Source of the DNA: Celeribacter neptunius
Lineage (GTDB): Bacteria; Pseudomonadota; Alphaproteobacteria; Rhodobacterales; Rhodobacteraceae
Direction of reading: 5' to 3'
Assembly: GCF_900113955.1 (NCBI RefSeq)
Contig: NZ_FORH01000001.1
Span: 240,395-304,394 of the forward strand
Length of the DNA stretch: 64,000 nt
How positions within the stretch are numbered: the first letter of the stretch is position 1; the number at the start of each line of letters is the position of its first letter. The position numbers were made by a program, and so were the translations under genes. The notes under the pieces were generated by a model, which was not told the origin of the DNA, searched no databases, and saw only the letters and a list, made by a program, of their open reading frames with translations. Below, piece by piece: positions 19,987-28,256 of this stretch.

Positions 19987-20799
19987 ATGAAAAAACTCGT
20001 CAAACTTCTGCTGACCGCTTCCGCCCTTGCCTATGCGATGCCCGTTGTGACCGCCGACCTTGCGGGCCTGAACACCGCAGAAGCGCGCAGTGACAAGGCC
20101 AATGGCGGCAATTCGGGTAATGGCGGGAACTCTGGACATTCAGGCAATCGCGGCAACTCGTCGAGCGCCGGCAATGCCGGGGGGAATTCGGCCAATGCGG
20201 CGACAGCCGGCACGCGCGGCAATTCTGCCAATGCCGGAAATCCGGGGGGTAAACCGCTTGCCGCGGCGCTCAAATCGTTGAATTCGCTCGGGCGCAATCC
20301 GAATGGCATCATGAATTCTTCCGATCCGAAAATGGCACCGATCAAGGATTATTTTGGTGCGGTCGCCGCCTATGACGACGCACAGGGTGCGGCAGATGCG
20401 GCGGGATCGGCCTATGCCGACAGCTATGCCGATCTGGCGGCCTCCGCTGCGGCGCTCGGTCTGTCCTCCACCCCGGCCGACTGGGCGTCGGAAATCGACC
20501 AGTTGAGCGCCGATCTGGCGGCGAATCCGGTGGCGGAAGGAGAGCCGGGCTATCAGGAGTATCTCGATCAGCTTGCGGCTGTCGAAAAGGCCGAGGTTGA
20601 GTTGGATCGGGCGCTGGCGGACAAGGCCGTTCTCGATGCGGCGGTCGACGATCTGGCATTGGCCGAAGCGGCGATCTCGGACGAATCCTTGGTCGATGCT
20701 ATCGTGTCTGCGGCCAATGCCACGGGCAATACTCCGATCACGGCGGATGACGTTACGCCGGAGATGCTCGACTACGCCAAGGCGAAACTCGGCGTCTGA
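19987..20799 (+). CDS. exported Gly/Asn/Ser-rich protein of unknown function
   Basis: A 270-aa protein with a signal peptide ([20 protein letters not shown], cleavage probably near TADLA). Residues ~35-90 are a low-complexity Gly/Asn/Ser/Ala tract ([15 protein letters not shown]). A predicted helical C-terminal part rich in Ala, Asp, Glu and Leu follows. Similar Gly/Asn-rich exported proteins with a short conserved segment after the tract (here [19 protein letters not shown]) are known to me from alphaproteobacteria, without a defined role. It lies on the opposite strand to its neighbours, inside the glmS-tail duplication, and has its own terminator. Confidence 0.75.
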   Translation: MKKLVKLLLTASALAYAMPVVTADLAGLNTAEARSDKANGGNSGNGGNSGHSGNRGNSSSAGNAGGNSANAATAGTRGNSANAGNPGGKPLAAALKSLNSLGRNPNGIMNSSDPKMAPIKDYFGAVAAYDDAQGAADAAGSAYADSYADLAASAAALGLSSTPADWASEIDQLSADLAANPVAEGEPGYQEYLDQLAAVEKAEVELDRALADKAVLDAAVDDLALAEAAISDESLVDAIVSAANATGNTPITADDVTPEMLDYAKAKLGV

Positions 20800-20840
20800 T
20801 CGCCGTTCTCAGGTCATTCTCTGGGAAATCCACGTCGAAG

Positions 20841-20866
20841 CCGCCCCATTCGGGGCGGTTTCTTTA
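20841..20866 (+). terminator. rho-independent terminator of the Gly/Asn-rich protein gene
   Basis: A perfect 7-bp stem CCGCCCC / GGGGCGG with ATTC loop is followed by TTTCTTT. It sits 41 bases after the stop codon and just before the converging glmS end, so it may serve both genes. Confidence 0.88.
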
Positions 20867-20868
20867 TG

Positions 20869-20957
20869 GCTCATTCCACGGTCACCGATTTCGCGAGGTT
20901 GCGCGGCTGGTCGACATCCGTGCCTTTGGCCACCGCCGTGTGATAGGCGATGAGCTG
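20869..20957 (-). repeat. 89-bp direct repeat, copy B (authentic glmS 3' end)
   Basis: The last 85 coding bases of glmS, including its TGA, plus two bases beyond. Identical to 19778-19866; the offset between the copies is 1,091 bp. Confidence 0.97.
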
Positions 20958-22685
20958 GGCCGGGATGGCATAAAGGAGCGGCGCGAAGAGATCGGGCACC
21001 TCGGGCATCTGGACCGTCTGCCAGACCCCGTCGGAGGCCACATCGAGCCCTTTCTTGTCCGAGACGAGCAACACCTTGCCGCCACGCGCCATGACCTCCT
21101 GCATATTCGACACGGTCTTGTCGAAAAGCGCGTCATGCGGCGCAAAGACAATCACCGGCGTGTGGCTGTCGATCAGGGCGATGGGGCCGTGTTTCAACTC
21201 GCCCGAAGCATAGCCTTCGGCATGGATGTAGCTGATTTCCTTGAGCTTCAATGCGCCTTCGAGGGCCAGAGGATACATTGCGCCGCGCCCGAGGAAGAGC
21301 ACGTCGCGGGCCTCTGAGAGCTCGTTGGAGACCTCGTTCAGCGTGTCGTCCAGCGCCAGCGCATGGTTCATCAGAGCGGGCAAGGATTGTAGCGCGTCCA
21401 TATGCCGGGCCAGCTCCGCCTCGCTCATATGGCCGCGATCGCGTGCCGCCTTGAGCGCCAGGGTCGCGAGAACCAGAAGCTGACAGGTGAAGGCCTTGGT
21501 CGAGGCGACGCCGACCTCGACGCCGGCGAGGATCGGCAGGGCGACATCGCATTCCCGCGCGATAGACGAGGTCGGAACGTTGACCACGGCCACGGTCTTG
21601 GCCACCTTCTCATGACAATAGCGCAGCGCCGCCAGCGTGTCGGCGGTTTCGCCCGACTGGCTGACGAAAATCGCGTAGCTGTCCTCGGGCAGCGGCGGCT
21701 CGCGGTAGCGGAATTCCGAGGCGACGTCGATTTCGACCGGAATGCGCGCCAGCTGTTCGAACCAGTATTTCGCCACCGAACAGGCGTAGAAGGCGGTGCC
21801 GCAGGCCACCAGCGTCAGCCGGGAAATCTTCGAGAAGTCCAGATCCTCGGGCAGGTTCAGCCCGTCTTCGCTCAGATAATGGCGCGAGGCATCGGCCAGC
21901 ACCACCGGTTGCTCGGCGATTTCCTTGGCCATGAAATGTTTGTAGCCGCCTTTTTCGACCTGGGTCGCGCCGAGATCGATGCGGACCTCTTCGCGGTTCG
22001 CCAGACGGTCCTCTGCGTCGTAGATTTCCGCGCCCTGGCGGGTGACGAACGCATAGTCGCCCTGATCGAGATAGGTGATGCGGTCGGTCATCGGCGCCAG
22101 CGCGATGGCGTCGGAGCCGGCGAACATTTCGCCCTCGCCATGGCCGATCGCCAGCGGCGCGCCGTTGCGGGCGGCGACCATCAGATCGTCTTCGCCGTCG
22201 AACAGCCACAGCAGCGCAAAGGCGCCTTCGAGCTTCCTGAGCGTGGCCACGGCGGCTTCGCGCGGGCCGAGGCCGCGATCCATATGCAGTCGCGTCATCA
22301 GCGCCACGGTTTCCGAGTCGGTCTGGGTCTCCGGGTGGATGCCGGCCTCGGCCAGTTCGGCCCGCAGCTCGCGGAAATTCTCGATGATGCCGTTGTGCAC
22401 CACCGCGACCGGGCCGGAGAGATGCGGATGGGCATTGCCGGTGGTCGCGGCGCCATGGGTGGCCCAGCGGATATGGCCGATCCCGGCCTTGCCGGACAGC
22501 GGTTCATGCACTAGGAGATCCGACAGGTTGACCAGTTTGCCGACGGCGCGGCGGCGGTCGAGCTTACCGTTGGACACAGTGGCGATCCCGGCACTGTCAT
22601 AGCCGCGGTATTCGAGCTTTTTCAGCGATTCAACGAGGATCGGAGCCGCTTCGTGATTTCCCAAAATCCCTACAATACCGCACAT
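20871..22685 (-). CDS. glmS: glutamine--fructose-6-phosphate aminotransferase (GlmS)
   Basis: Makes glucosamine-6-phosphate from fructose-6-phosphate and glutamine, the entry step of amino-sugar synthesis for peptidoglycan and LPS. The 604-aa protein starts MCGIVGILG with the catalytic N-terminal cysteine (Cys2 before processing) and has the glutaminase motifs HIRWATHG and HNGIIENF. Two SIS sugar-isomerase domains follow (ACGTAFYACSVAKYWFE; FVSQSGETADTLAAL). It ends [15 protein letters not shown]. It starts one base after the glmU stop codon, so glmUS is one operon. No glmS ribozyme or leader is possible at this junction. Confidence 0.97.
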   Translation of the reverse strand: MCGIVGILGNHEAAPILVESLKKLEYRGYDSAGIATVSNGKLDRRRAVGKLVNLSDLLVHEPLSGKAGIGHIRWATHGAATTGNAHPHLSGPVAVVHNGIIENFRELRAELAEAGIHPETQTDSETVALMTRLHMDRGLGPREAAVATLRKLEGAFALLWLFDGEDDLMVAARNGAPLAIGHGEGEMFAGSDAIALAPMTDRITYLDQGDYAFVTRQGAEIYDAEDRLANREEVRIDLGATQVEKGGYKHFMAKEIAEQPVVLADASRHYLSEDGLNLPEDLDFSKISRLTLVACGTAFYACSVAKYWFEQLARIPVEIDVASEFRYREPPLPEDSYAIFVSQSGETADTLAALRYCHEKVAKTVAVVNVPTSSIARECDVALPILAGVEVGVASTKAFTCQLLVLATLALKAARDRGHMSEAELARHMDALQSLPALMNHALALDDTLNEVSNELSEARDVLFLGRGAMYPLALEGALKLKEISYIHAEGYASGELKHGPIALIDSHTPVIVFAPHDALFDKTVSNMQEVMARGGKVLLVSDKKGLDVASDGVWQTVQMPEVPDLFAPLLYAIPAQLIAYHTAVAKGTDVDQPRNLAKSVTVE

Positions 22686-22686
22686 T

Positions 22687-24039
22687 TTACTGACCTTTTT
22701 GCTTTTTAGCTTTGAGAGACTTTAACTTATCGAACATTCGCACCGCGAGCATCGGCTTGTTCACCTGTTTCGCGCGCGCAATCGCCAGAGCCCCCGGCTC
22801 GATGTCCGATGTGATCACCGAGCCGGAGGCCGTCATCGCCTCATCGCCCACCGTGACCGGCGCCACCAGCATGGTGTTCGAGCCGATGAACGCGTTGCGG
22901 CCCACTACGGTGCGGTGTTTGAACACGCCGTCGTAATTGCAGGTGATCGTGCCGGCGCCCACGTTGGTGCCGTCGCCGATCTCCGCGTCACCGATGTAAG
23001 TCAGGTGGTTGACCTTGGCGCCTTCGCCGATCTGGGCGTTTTTCACCTCGACGAAGTTGCCGATATGGGCGTTGTTCGCCAGTTCGGCGCCGGGGCGCAG
23101 CCGGGCAAAGGGACCGACCGTCGAGCCCATCGACACATGACAGCCCTCGAAATGGCTAAACGCGCGAATGCGCGTGCCGCTCTCGACCGTGACACCGGGG
23201 CCGAAAATGACATTCGGTTCCACCACAGTGTCGCGGCCCACATAGGTGTCGAGCGAGAAATAGACGGTTTCGGGCGCGGTGAGCGTGACGCCGTTCTCCA
23301 GCGCTTCGGCGCGCTTCATCTCTTGGAAAATCGCCTCGGCGCGGGCCAGTTCGGCGCGGGTGTTCACGCCGAGCGTTTCGGCTTCGTCACAGGCGACAGC
23401 GGTGGCGGACCGGCCGGTTGCCCAAGCAATCTCAACGATATCCGGCAGGTAGTATTCGCCGGCAGCATTGTCATTGCCGACCTGCGCGAGAAGCTCGAAC
23501 AGGGTCTTGGCATCGGCGGCGACCAGCCCGGAATTGCAGAGCGTGATGGCGCGTTCGGCCTCGCTCGCGTCCTTGAATTCGACGATGCGGGTGAGCTTGT
23601 CACCCTCCATCACCAACCGGCCATAGCGCCCGGGATCGGCGGCCTCGAAACCCAGCACGACGACATCGGCACGTTTGCGGGCCTCGGCCATGCGCAGAAT
23701 GGTGTCCTCAGATACGAAAGGCGTGTCGCCGTAGAGGATGAAGACATCGCCGTCGAAGCCGTCGAGCGCCGCTTTCGCCTGCAACACCGCGTGGGCCGTG
23801 CCGAGCTGTTCGTCCTGGCGGGCGATCACGATGCCGTCATCGATCTTGGCCGCTTCCGCCGCGACCTGATCGCCGCCATGGCCGACGACCAGAACCGTGC
23901 GTTCGGGCTCCAAGGCGGCGCCGGAGGCCAGAGCATGGGCAAACATCGGCGCATTGCCGATCTGATGCAGCACTTTCGGCAGCTCGGAATTCATCCGCGT
24001 GCCTTGGCCGGCGGCCAATAGGAGGAGGGCTGTTGCCAT
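22687..24039 (-). CDS. glmU: bifunctional GlmU (N-acetylglucosamine-1-phosphate uridyltransferase / glucosamine-1-phosphate acetyltransferase)
   Basis: Converts glucosamine-1-phosphate to UDP-GlcNAc. The N-terminal pyrophosphorylase domain shows LLLAAGQGTRMNSELPKVLH and YGDTPFVSED; the C-terminal left-handed beta-helix is made of hexapeptide repeats (IGNFVEVKNAQIGEGAKVNH, YIGDAEIGDGTNVGAGTITC, NYDG). At 450 aa it has normal length. The Lys-rich tail (LKSLKAKKQKGQ) is usual. It forms an operon with glmS and diverges from the phosphatase gene. Confidence 0.97.
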   Translation of the reverse strand: MATALLLLAAGQGTRMNSELPKVLHQIGNAPMFAHALASGAALEPERTVLVVGHGGDQVAAEAAKIDDGIVIARQDEQLGTAHAVLQAKAALDGFDGDVFILYGDTPFVSEDTILRMAEARKRADVVVLGFEAADPGRYGRLVMEGDKLTRIVEFKDASEAERAITLCNSGLVAADAKTLFELLAQVGNDNAAGEYYLPDIVEIAWATGRSATAVACDEAETLGVNTRAELARAEAIFQEMKRAEALENGVTLTAPETVYFSLDTYVGRDTVVEPNVIFGPGVTVESGTRIRAFSHFEGCHVSMGSTVGPFARLRPGAELANNAHIGNFVEVKNAQIGEGAKVNHLTYIGDAEIGDGTNVGAGTITCNYDGVFKHRTVVGRNAFIGSNTMLVAPVTVGDEAMTASGSVITSDIEPGALAIARAKQVNKPMLAVRMFDKLKSLKAKKQKGQ

Positions 24040-24231
24040 GTGGTCGATCCCGATCTGCTCTTTTCTTTATCTCTTTGCCGTTTTACCCATGTCTGGCAGG
24101 GCCGCAAGGGTCAGATGGCTTGTCACGGCTTCACATATTTTAACGCCAGGTTACAGCGATGCGCGGGGGATTGCCATGTGGCGCCTCAGCGGTGGGTCGC
24201 CGGACAGCTGGCGCAAGGAGCAGGCGCATCC

Positions 24232-24897
24232 ATGAAGACGGTGATTTTCGATCTCGACGGCACGCTGGCGGACACATCCGCCGATCTCATCGCCTCGGCC
24301 AACGCGTGTTTTCGCGGGCTGGGCTATGGTGATGTGCTGGACCCTCTCGGGGATGCGCATACGGCGTTCCGCGGCGGCAAGGCGATGCTGAGCCTCGGCT
24401 TCTCGCGGGTGCGGCCCGGCTTCACCGAGGAAGACGTGATGGCGCAATATCCGGTGTTGCTTGAGGCCTATGCCCAGGACATCGACACGCATACGCGTCT
24501 CTATGAGGGCGCCGCCGAGGCGGTCGAGGCGCTTCGGGGCGCGGGCTATGCCGTCGGTGTCTGTACCAACAAGCCCGAGGATCTTGCCGACCGGCTGCTC
24601 ACGCGACTGGGCGTGCGCGATCTCTTCGGCTCGATGATCGGGGCCAAGACCGTTGGCGTGTCGAAACCCGATCCGAAACCCTATCTGGCCGCCGTCGAGG
24701 AGGCCGGGGGCATTCTGGCGCAGAGTTTCCTCGTGGGGGATACGGAGACCGACCGCAACACGGCCAGGGCCGCCGGGGTGCCCTGTGCGCTGGTGACCTT
24801 CGGGCCGGATGGCGACGGGGTGGCGGGGCTCGTCCCCGAGGCGTTGCTCAGCCATTATAATGAGCTGATGCAGATCACCAAGGAGCTGATCGGATGA
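24232..24897 (+). CDS. gph: HAD family phosphatase (phosphoglycolate phosphatase-like)
   Basis: A 221-aa HAD hydrolase. Motif I is FDLDGTLADT, motif II is VCTNKP, motif III is around KPDPKPYL and motif IV is GDTETDRNTA. The cap domain sits at residues ~15-85, as in Gph. In bacteria with an active glycolate pathway or DNA repair, Gph removes 2-phosphoglycolate; the exact substrate of this copy is not proven by sequence. The start at 24232 is chosen because AAGGAG lies upstream; the open frame further 5' overlaps the glmU promoter region. It overlaps the next gene by four bases (ATGA). Confidence 0.85.
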   Translation: MKTVIFDLDGTLADTSADLIASANACFRGLGYGDVLDPLGDAHTAFRGGKAMLSLGFSRVRPGFTEEDVMAQYPVLLEAYAQDIDTHTRLYEGAAEAVEALRGAGYAVGVCTNKPEDLADRLLTRLGVRDLFGSMIGAKTVGVSKPDPKPYLAAVEEAGGILAQSFLVGDTETDRNTARAAGVPCALVTFGPDGDGVAGLVPEALLSHYNELMQITKELIG

Positions 24898-26096
24898 GCG
24901 AGAGTTTGAAAGAGGTGTTCACCGGCAATTTCACCCAGCAGGAGCCGATCCCCGAGGCGGCGATCGAGGCGGCGGTGGCGGTGATGCGTTCCGGGCGGCT
25001 GCACCGCTATAATACATTGCCGGGAGAGACGGGCGAAGTGGCGCTTCTCGAAGAGGAATTTGCCGCTTTCACCGGGGCGAAATATTGCCTCGCCGTGGCC
25101 TCGGGCGGCTATGCCTTGGGCTGTGCGCTGCGGGCTCTGGAAGTGCAGCCGGGCGAGCCGGTTCTGACCAATGCGTTCACGCTGGCGCCAGTGCCGGGGG
25201 CGATTGCTGCGGTGGGGGCCAAGCCGGTGTTTGTCGGGGTGACCGAAGGACTGGTGATCGATCTCGACGATCTTCAGGTGAAAATTTCCGAAAGCGGCGC
25301 CAAGGTGCTGATGCTCAGCCATATGCGCGGCCATATCGTCGACATGGATGCGCTCATGTATATCTGTAACGGCGCCGGTGTCGCGGTGATCGAAGACTGT
25401 GCCCATACGATGGGGGCCAGCTGGGACGGGGTGCCGTCCGGGCGGTACGGGGTGATCGGCTGTTATTCGACCCAGACCTACAAACATATCAACTCGGGCG
25501 AGGGCGGGTTCCTGATCACCGATGATGAGGAGGTGGCCGCGCGGGCGGTGATGTTGTCGGGATCGTATATGCTCTATGGCAAGCATACCGCGGGGCCGGC
25601 CCCCGAGGTGTTCGAAAAGATCAAATACGTGACCCCGAATGTCTCCGGCCGGATGGATCATCTCAGGGCCGCGATCCTGCGGGTGCAGCTCCGGAACCTG
25701 AGCCAACAGGTGGAGAATTGGAACGCGCGCTATCGTGTGGTCGAGGACGGGCTGCGCGACACGCCCGGCCTCACCCTGATCGAGCGACCGCAGGCCGAGC
25801 ATTATGTCGGCTCCTCCATTCAGTTCCTGCTGCTGGATTGGCCGGACGCCAAGATTGAAGCGCTGGTCGCGGGATGCCTGAAACGCGGCGTCGAGCTGAA
25901 ATGGTTCGGTGCACCGGAACCCACGGCCTTTACCTCGCGCTACGAGAGCTGGCGCTACGCCGAGCCGCAGAGCCTGCCCGACAGCGACCGGGTGCTGCGC
26001 GCGATCATGGATATGCGTCTGCCGCTGACCTTCAGTCTTGAGGCTTGCGCGATGTTGGCGCGGATCATTCGCGATGAGGTGCAAAGCGCCCGTTAG
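24894..26096 (+). CDS. DegT/DnrJ/EryC1/StrS family aminotransferase
   Basis: A 400-aa PLP-dependent enzyme of the sugar/keto aminotransferase group. It has the substrate region SGRLHRYN near residue 35, ASGGYALGCALRAL (cofactor phosphate region), EDCAHTMGASWDG, and the PLP lysine (~Lys197) in YSTQTYKHINSGEGGFL. Members aminate nucleotide-sugar ketones or related carbonyl compounds; no sugar-pathway genes are adjacent, so the substrate is open. It is translationally coupled to the phosphatase gene upstream. Confidence 0.9.
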   Translation: MSESLKEVFTGNFTQQEPIPEAAIEAAVAVMRSGRLHRYNTLPGETGEVALLEEEFAAFTGAKYCLAVASGGYALGCALRALEVQPGEPVLTNAFTLAPVPGAIAAVGAKPVFVGVTEGLVIDLDDLQVKISESGAKVLMLSHMRGHIVDMDALMYICNGAGVAVIEDCAHTMGASWDGVPSGRYGVIGCYSTQTYKHINSGEGGFLITDDEEVAARAVMLSGSYMLYGKHTAGPAPEVFEKIKYVTPNVSGRMDHLRAAILRVQLRNLSQQVENWNARYRVVEDGLRDTPGLTLIERPQAEHYVGSSIQFLLLDWPDAKIEALVAGCLKRGVELKWFGAPEPTAFTSRYESWRYAEPQSLPDSDRVLRAIMDMRLPLTFSLEACAMLARIIRDEVQSAR

Positions 26097-26747
26097 ATAT
26101 GATCTCCGTGATCCGTTGTCGACTATTTTTGATATTTATTTTCAATTTGTTATCATCCAGACCTGCGTCCAATCAGCCGTACATGGCCTGCCATCCGCGC
26201 GGGGCGCTTGCCCCGCGAGCTTGACCCGTGCGGGTGTCTACCTTTTGAGTGGGGTGGGGCGTGAGAGGTTCATCCCCGTCGTGTCCGGCAGGTTGAAGTG
26301 GATTGAAGTGGATTGTGCTGCGCGACGATCCGGTTGAACAGCGTGGTCCGAGGGGCGAGGTGTCGCCAAAAATCCGTCACCGAGGTTGGTTGGGAAAAGT
26401 GCCGTTTTTGGGGCTTCTTCACCGTTTGGAATTTGTCATTCCCGGAGAGAGACCGCGCCATCTCATTGTTGGTGTGGTCCCTCAGAACGGCACTAAATTC
26501 TGATTAAAACTGTAGGAATTAATTCTCGAATCAAACCGGTTCCGGAAATCTGGTGAAGATCGGGCAAATTGTGATCACGACAGCAAAAAACTTTCCCGCC
26601 CCCTTGAAACCAAGGGCTTTCTCACGCCTGCGTTGGTTGACCATATTGCCGCAGGGGGCTAAACCAGCCAAAGCTAGCAAAGCAGCGCGCCCGAGGTTGC
26701 TCGCGATTGAGTTTCCCCGATGAGCGCGCCTACTCAAGGAGCCGCTC
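26097..26747. other. 651-base gene-free region before the nuo operon
   Basis: No reading frame here looks like a real protein; those present are under 110 codons and of mixed composition. It holds a tandem 10-bp duplication TTGAAGTGGA (26293-26312) and a small hairpin CCCTTG-AAAC-CAAGGG (26601-26616) followed by CTTTCT. GC content is lower than in the flanks. It must contain the promoter and leader of the nuo operon, and may include remains of a lost gene or mobile element. Confidence 0.5.
26637..26665 (+). promoter_or_regulatory. candidate promoter of the nuo operon
   Basis: TTGACC (26637-26642) and TAAACC (26660-26665) are separated by 17 bases and lie about 80 bases before nuoA. The -35 match is good and the -10 match is weak. 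It was selected by eye as the best candidate in the region. Confidence 0.35.
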
Positions 26748-27113
26748 GTGGAAGACTTGCTTCGGGAATATCTCCCCATTGTCATTTTCCTCGGCCTCGC
26801 CATCGCGCTGGGCCTCGTGTTCATCTTCGCAGCTCTCATCCTCGCCGTTCGCAATCCCGACCCTGAAAAGGTCTCGGCCTATGAGTGCGGGTTCAACGCA
26901 TTCGACGATGCGCGGATGAAATTCGACGTGCGGTTCTACCTCGTGTCGATCCTGTTCATCATTTTCGATCTCGAAATCGCTTTCCTGTTCCCCTGGGCCG
27001 TCGCGTTCAAGGACATCGGGCTGGTGGGCTTCTGGTCGATGATGGTGTTCCTCGCTGTGCTGACCGTGGGCTTTGCCTATGAATGGAAGAAAGGGGCGCT
27101 GGAATGGGCGTGA
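26748..27113 (+). CDS. nuoA: NADH-quinone oxidoreductase subunit A (NuoA)
   Basis: A small membrane subunit of complex I, 121 aa, with three helices. Conserved family stretch: [32 protein letters not shown], with the cysteine-containing loop between helices 1 and 2. It uses a GTG start with AAGGAG seven bases upstream. It is the first gene of the nuo operon and overlaps the start region of nuoB by a few bases. Confidence 0.96.
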   Translation: MEDLLREYLPIVIFLGLAIALGLVFIFAALILAVRNPDPEKVSAYECGFNAFDDARMKFDVRFYLVSILFIIFDLEIAFLFPWAVAFKDIGLVGFWSMMVFLAVLTVGFAYEWKKGALEWA

Positions 27114-27637
27114 TGACCGGAGCGAATACCGCGGGCGTCGATAAGGAAGTCGCCACCCAGGCGCTCAATACCGAGCTGCAGGACAAGGGCTTTCTGCTCA
27201 CCACGACCGAGGACATCATCAACTGGGCGCGCACCGGCTCGCTGCACTGGATGACCTTTGGTCTCGCCTGCTGCGCCGTCGAGATGATGCACACCTCGAT
27301 GCCGCGCTATGACATCGAACGCTACGGCACCGCGCCGCGGGCCTCGCCGCGCCAGTCCGACCTGATGATCGTCGCCGGTACGCTGACCAACAAGATGGCG
27401 CCCGCACTGCGCAAGGTCTACGACCAGATGCCGGAGCCGCGCTATGTGATCTCCATGGGCTCCTGCGCCAATGGCGGCGGCTATTATCACTACAGCTATT
27501 CGGTGGTGCGCGGCTGTGACCGCATCGTGCCGGTGGACGTCTATGTCCCGGGCTGCCCGCCGACCGCAGAGGCGCTGATGTACGGCATTCTGCAACTGTC
27601 CCGCAAAATCCGCCGCACCGGCACGATTGCCCGCTAA
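27104..27637 (+). CDS. nuoB: NADH-quinone oxidoreductase subunit B (NuoB)
   Basis: A peripheral-arm subunit of complex I that binds the terminal 4Fe-4S cluster N2 next to the quinone site. The four ligands are Cys56-Cys57 (LACCAVEMM), Cys121 (GSCANGGG) and Cys151 (GCPPTAEAL). Length is 177 aa from the ATG at 27104; a start at 27113, where TGATG joins it to the nuoA stop, is also possible. The order A-B-C is canonical. Confidence 0.96.
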   Translation: MGVMTGANTAGVDKEVATQALNTELQDKGFLLTTTEDIINWARTGSLHWMTFGLACCAVEMMHTSMPRYDIERYGTAPRASPRQSDLMIVAGTLTNKMAPALRKVYDQMPEPRYVISMGSCANGGGYYHYSYSVVRGCDRIVPVDVYVPGCPPTAEALMYGILQLSRKIRRTGTIAR

Positions 27638-27645
27638 GGAGAGCG

Positions 27646-28251
27646 ATGATGAGCGAAGAAGCCCTCAAGGAACTCGCCGCCCATATCGAGCTGAAACGCC
27701 CGAATGACGTGTTGAAGGCGGAGGTGGCCTTTGGCGAGCTGACCGTGACCGTGACGCCCTCGGGGATCGTCGATTTCATCGACTTCCTGAAAAGCGACGG
27801 CACCTGCAAGTTCAGCTCGCTGGTGGATATCACGGCGGTGGATTACCCGACCCGCGAACAGCGCTTCGATGTGGTCTATCACTTCCTGTCGATGTACCGG
27901 AACCATCGTATCCGCGTGATCGCGGCGGTGCGCGAAGAGGAAACGATCCCCTCGATCATCTCCGTGCACCCCTCGGCCGGCTGGTTCGAGCGCGAGGTCT
28001 TCGACATGTTCGGGATCATCTTCTCGGGGCATCCGGATCTGCGGCGCCTGCTGACGGACTACGGGTTCCGCGGCTACCCGCTGCGCAAGGACTTCCCGGC
28101 CACCGGCTACACCGAAGTGCGCTATGACGAAGAGCTCAAGCGCGTGGTCTACGAGCCGGTGAAACTGGTTCAGGAATACCGTCAGTTCGACAATCTCTCC
28201 CCCTGGGAGGGCGCAAAATACATCCTTCCCGGCGACGAGAAGGGGGCGTAA
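27646..28251 (+). CDS. nuoC: NADH-quinone oxidoreductase subunit C (NuoC)
   Basis: The 30-kDa-type subunit of the complex I connecting module, 201 aa. Typical stretches are [51 protein letters not shown] and [14 protein letters not shown]. It is a separate gene, not fused to nuoD as in E. coli. The next gene is a sulfotransferase rather than nuoD. Confidence 0.96.
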   Translation: MMSEEALKELAAHIELKRPNDVLKAEVAFGELTVTVTPSGIVDFIDFLKSDGTCKFSSLVDITAVDYPTREQRFDVVYHFLSMYRNHRIRVIAAVREEETIPSIISVHPSAGWFEREVFDMFGIIFSGHPDLRRLLTDYGFRGYPLRKDFPATGYTEVRYDEELKRVVYEPVKLVQEYRQFDNLSPWEGAKYILPGDEKGA

Positions 28252-28256
28252 GCGAG

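Noticed and set aside
20869-20957. A Tn7 insertion at attTn7 next to glmS
   Set aside because: No tnsABCDE genes, no Tn7 end repeats and no 5-bp target duplication are visible; the 89-bp duplication lies inside the coding region instead.
22685-22690. A glmS ribozyme upstream of glmS
   Set aside because: glmU ends one base before the glmS start region, so there is no leader to hold a ribozyme.
26270-26503. Short reading frames upstream of nuoA as an IS remnant
   Set aside because: Frames of about 60 codons exist on both strands, but no inverted ends, target duplication or transposase motif could be seen.
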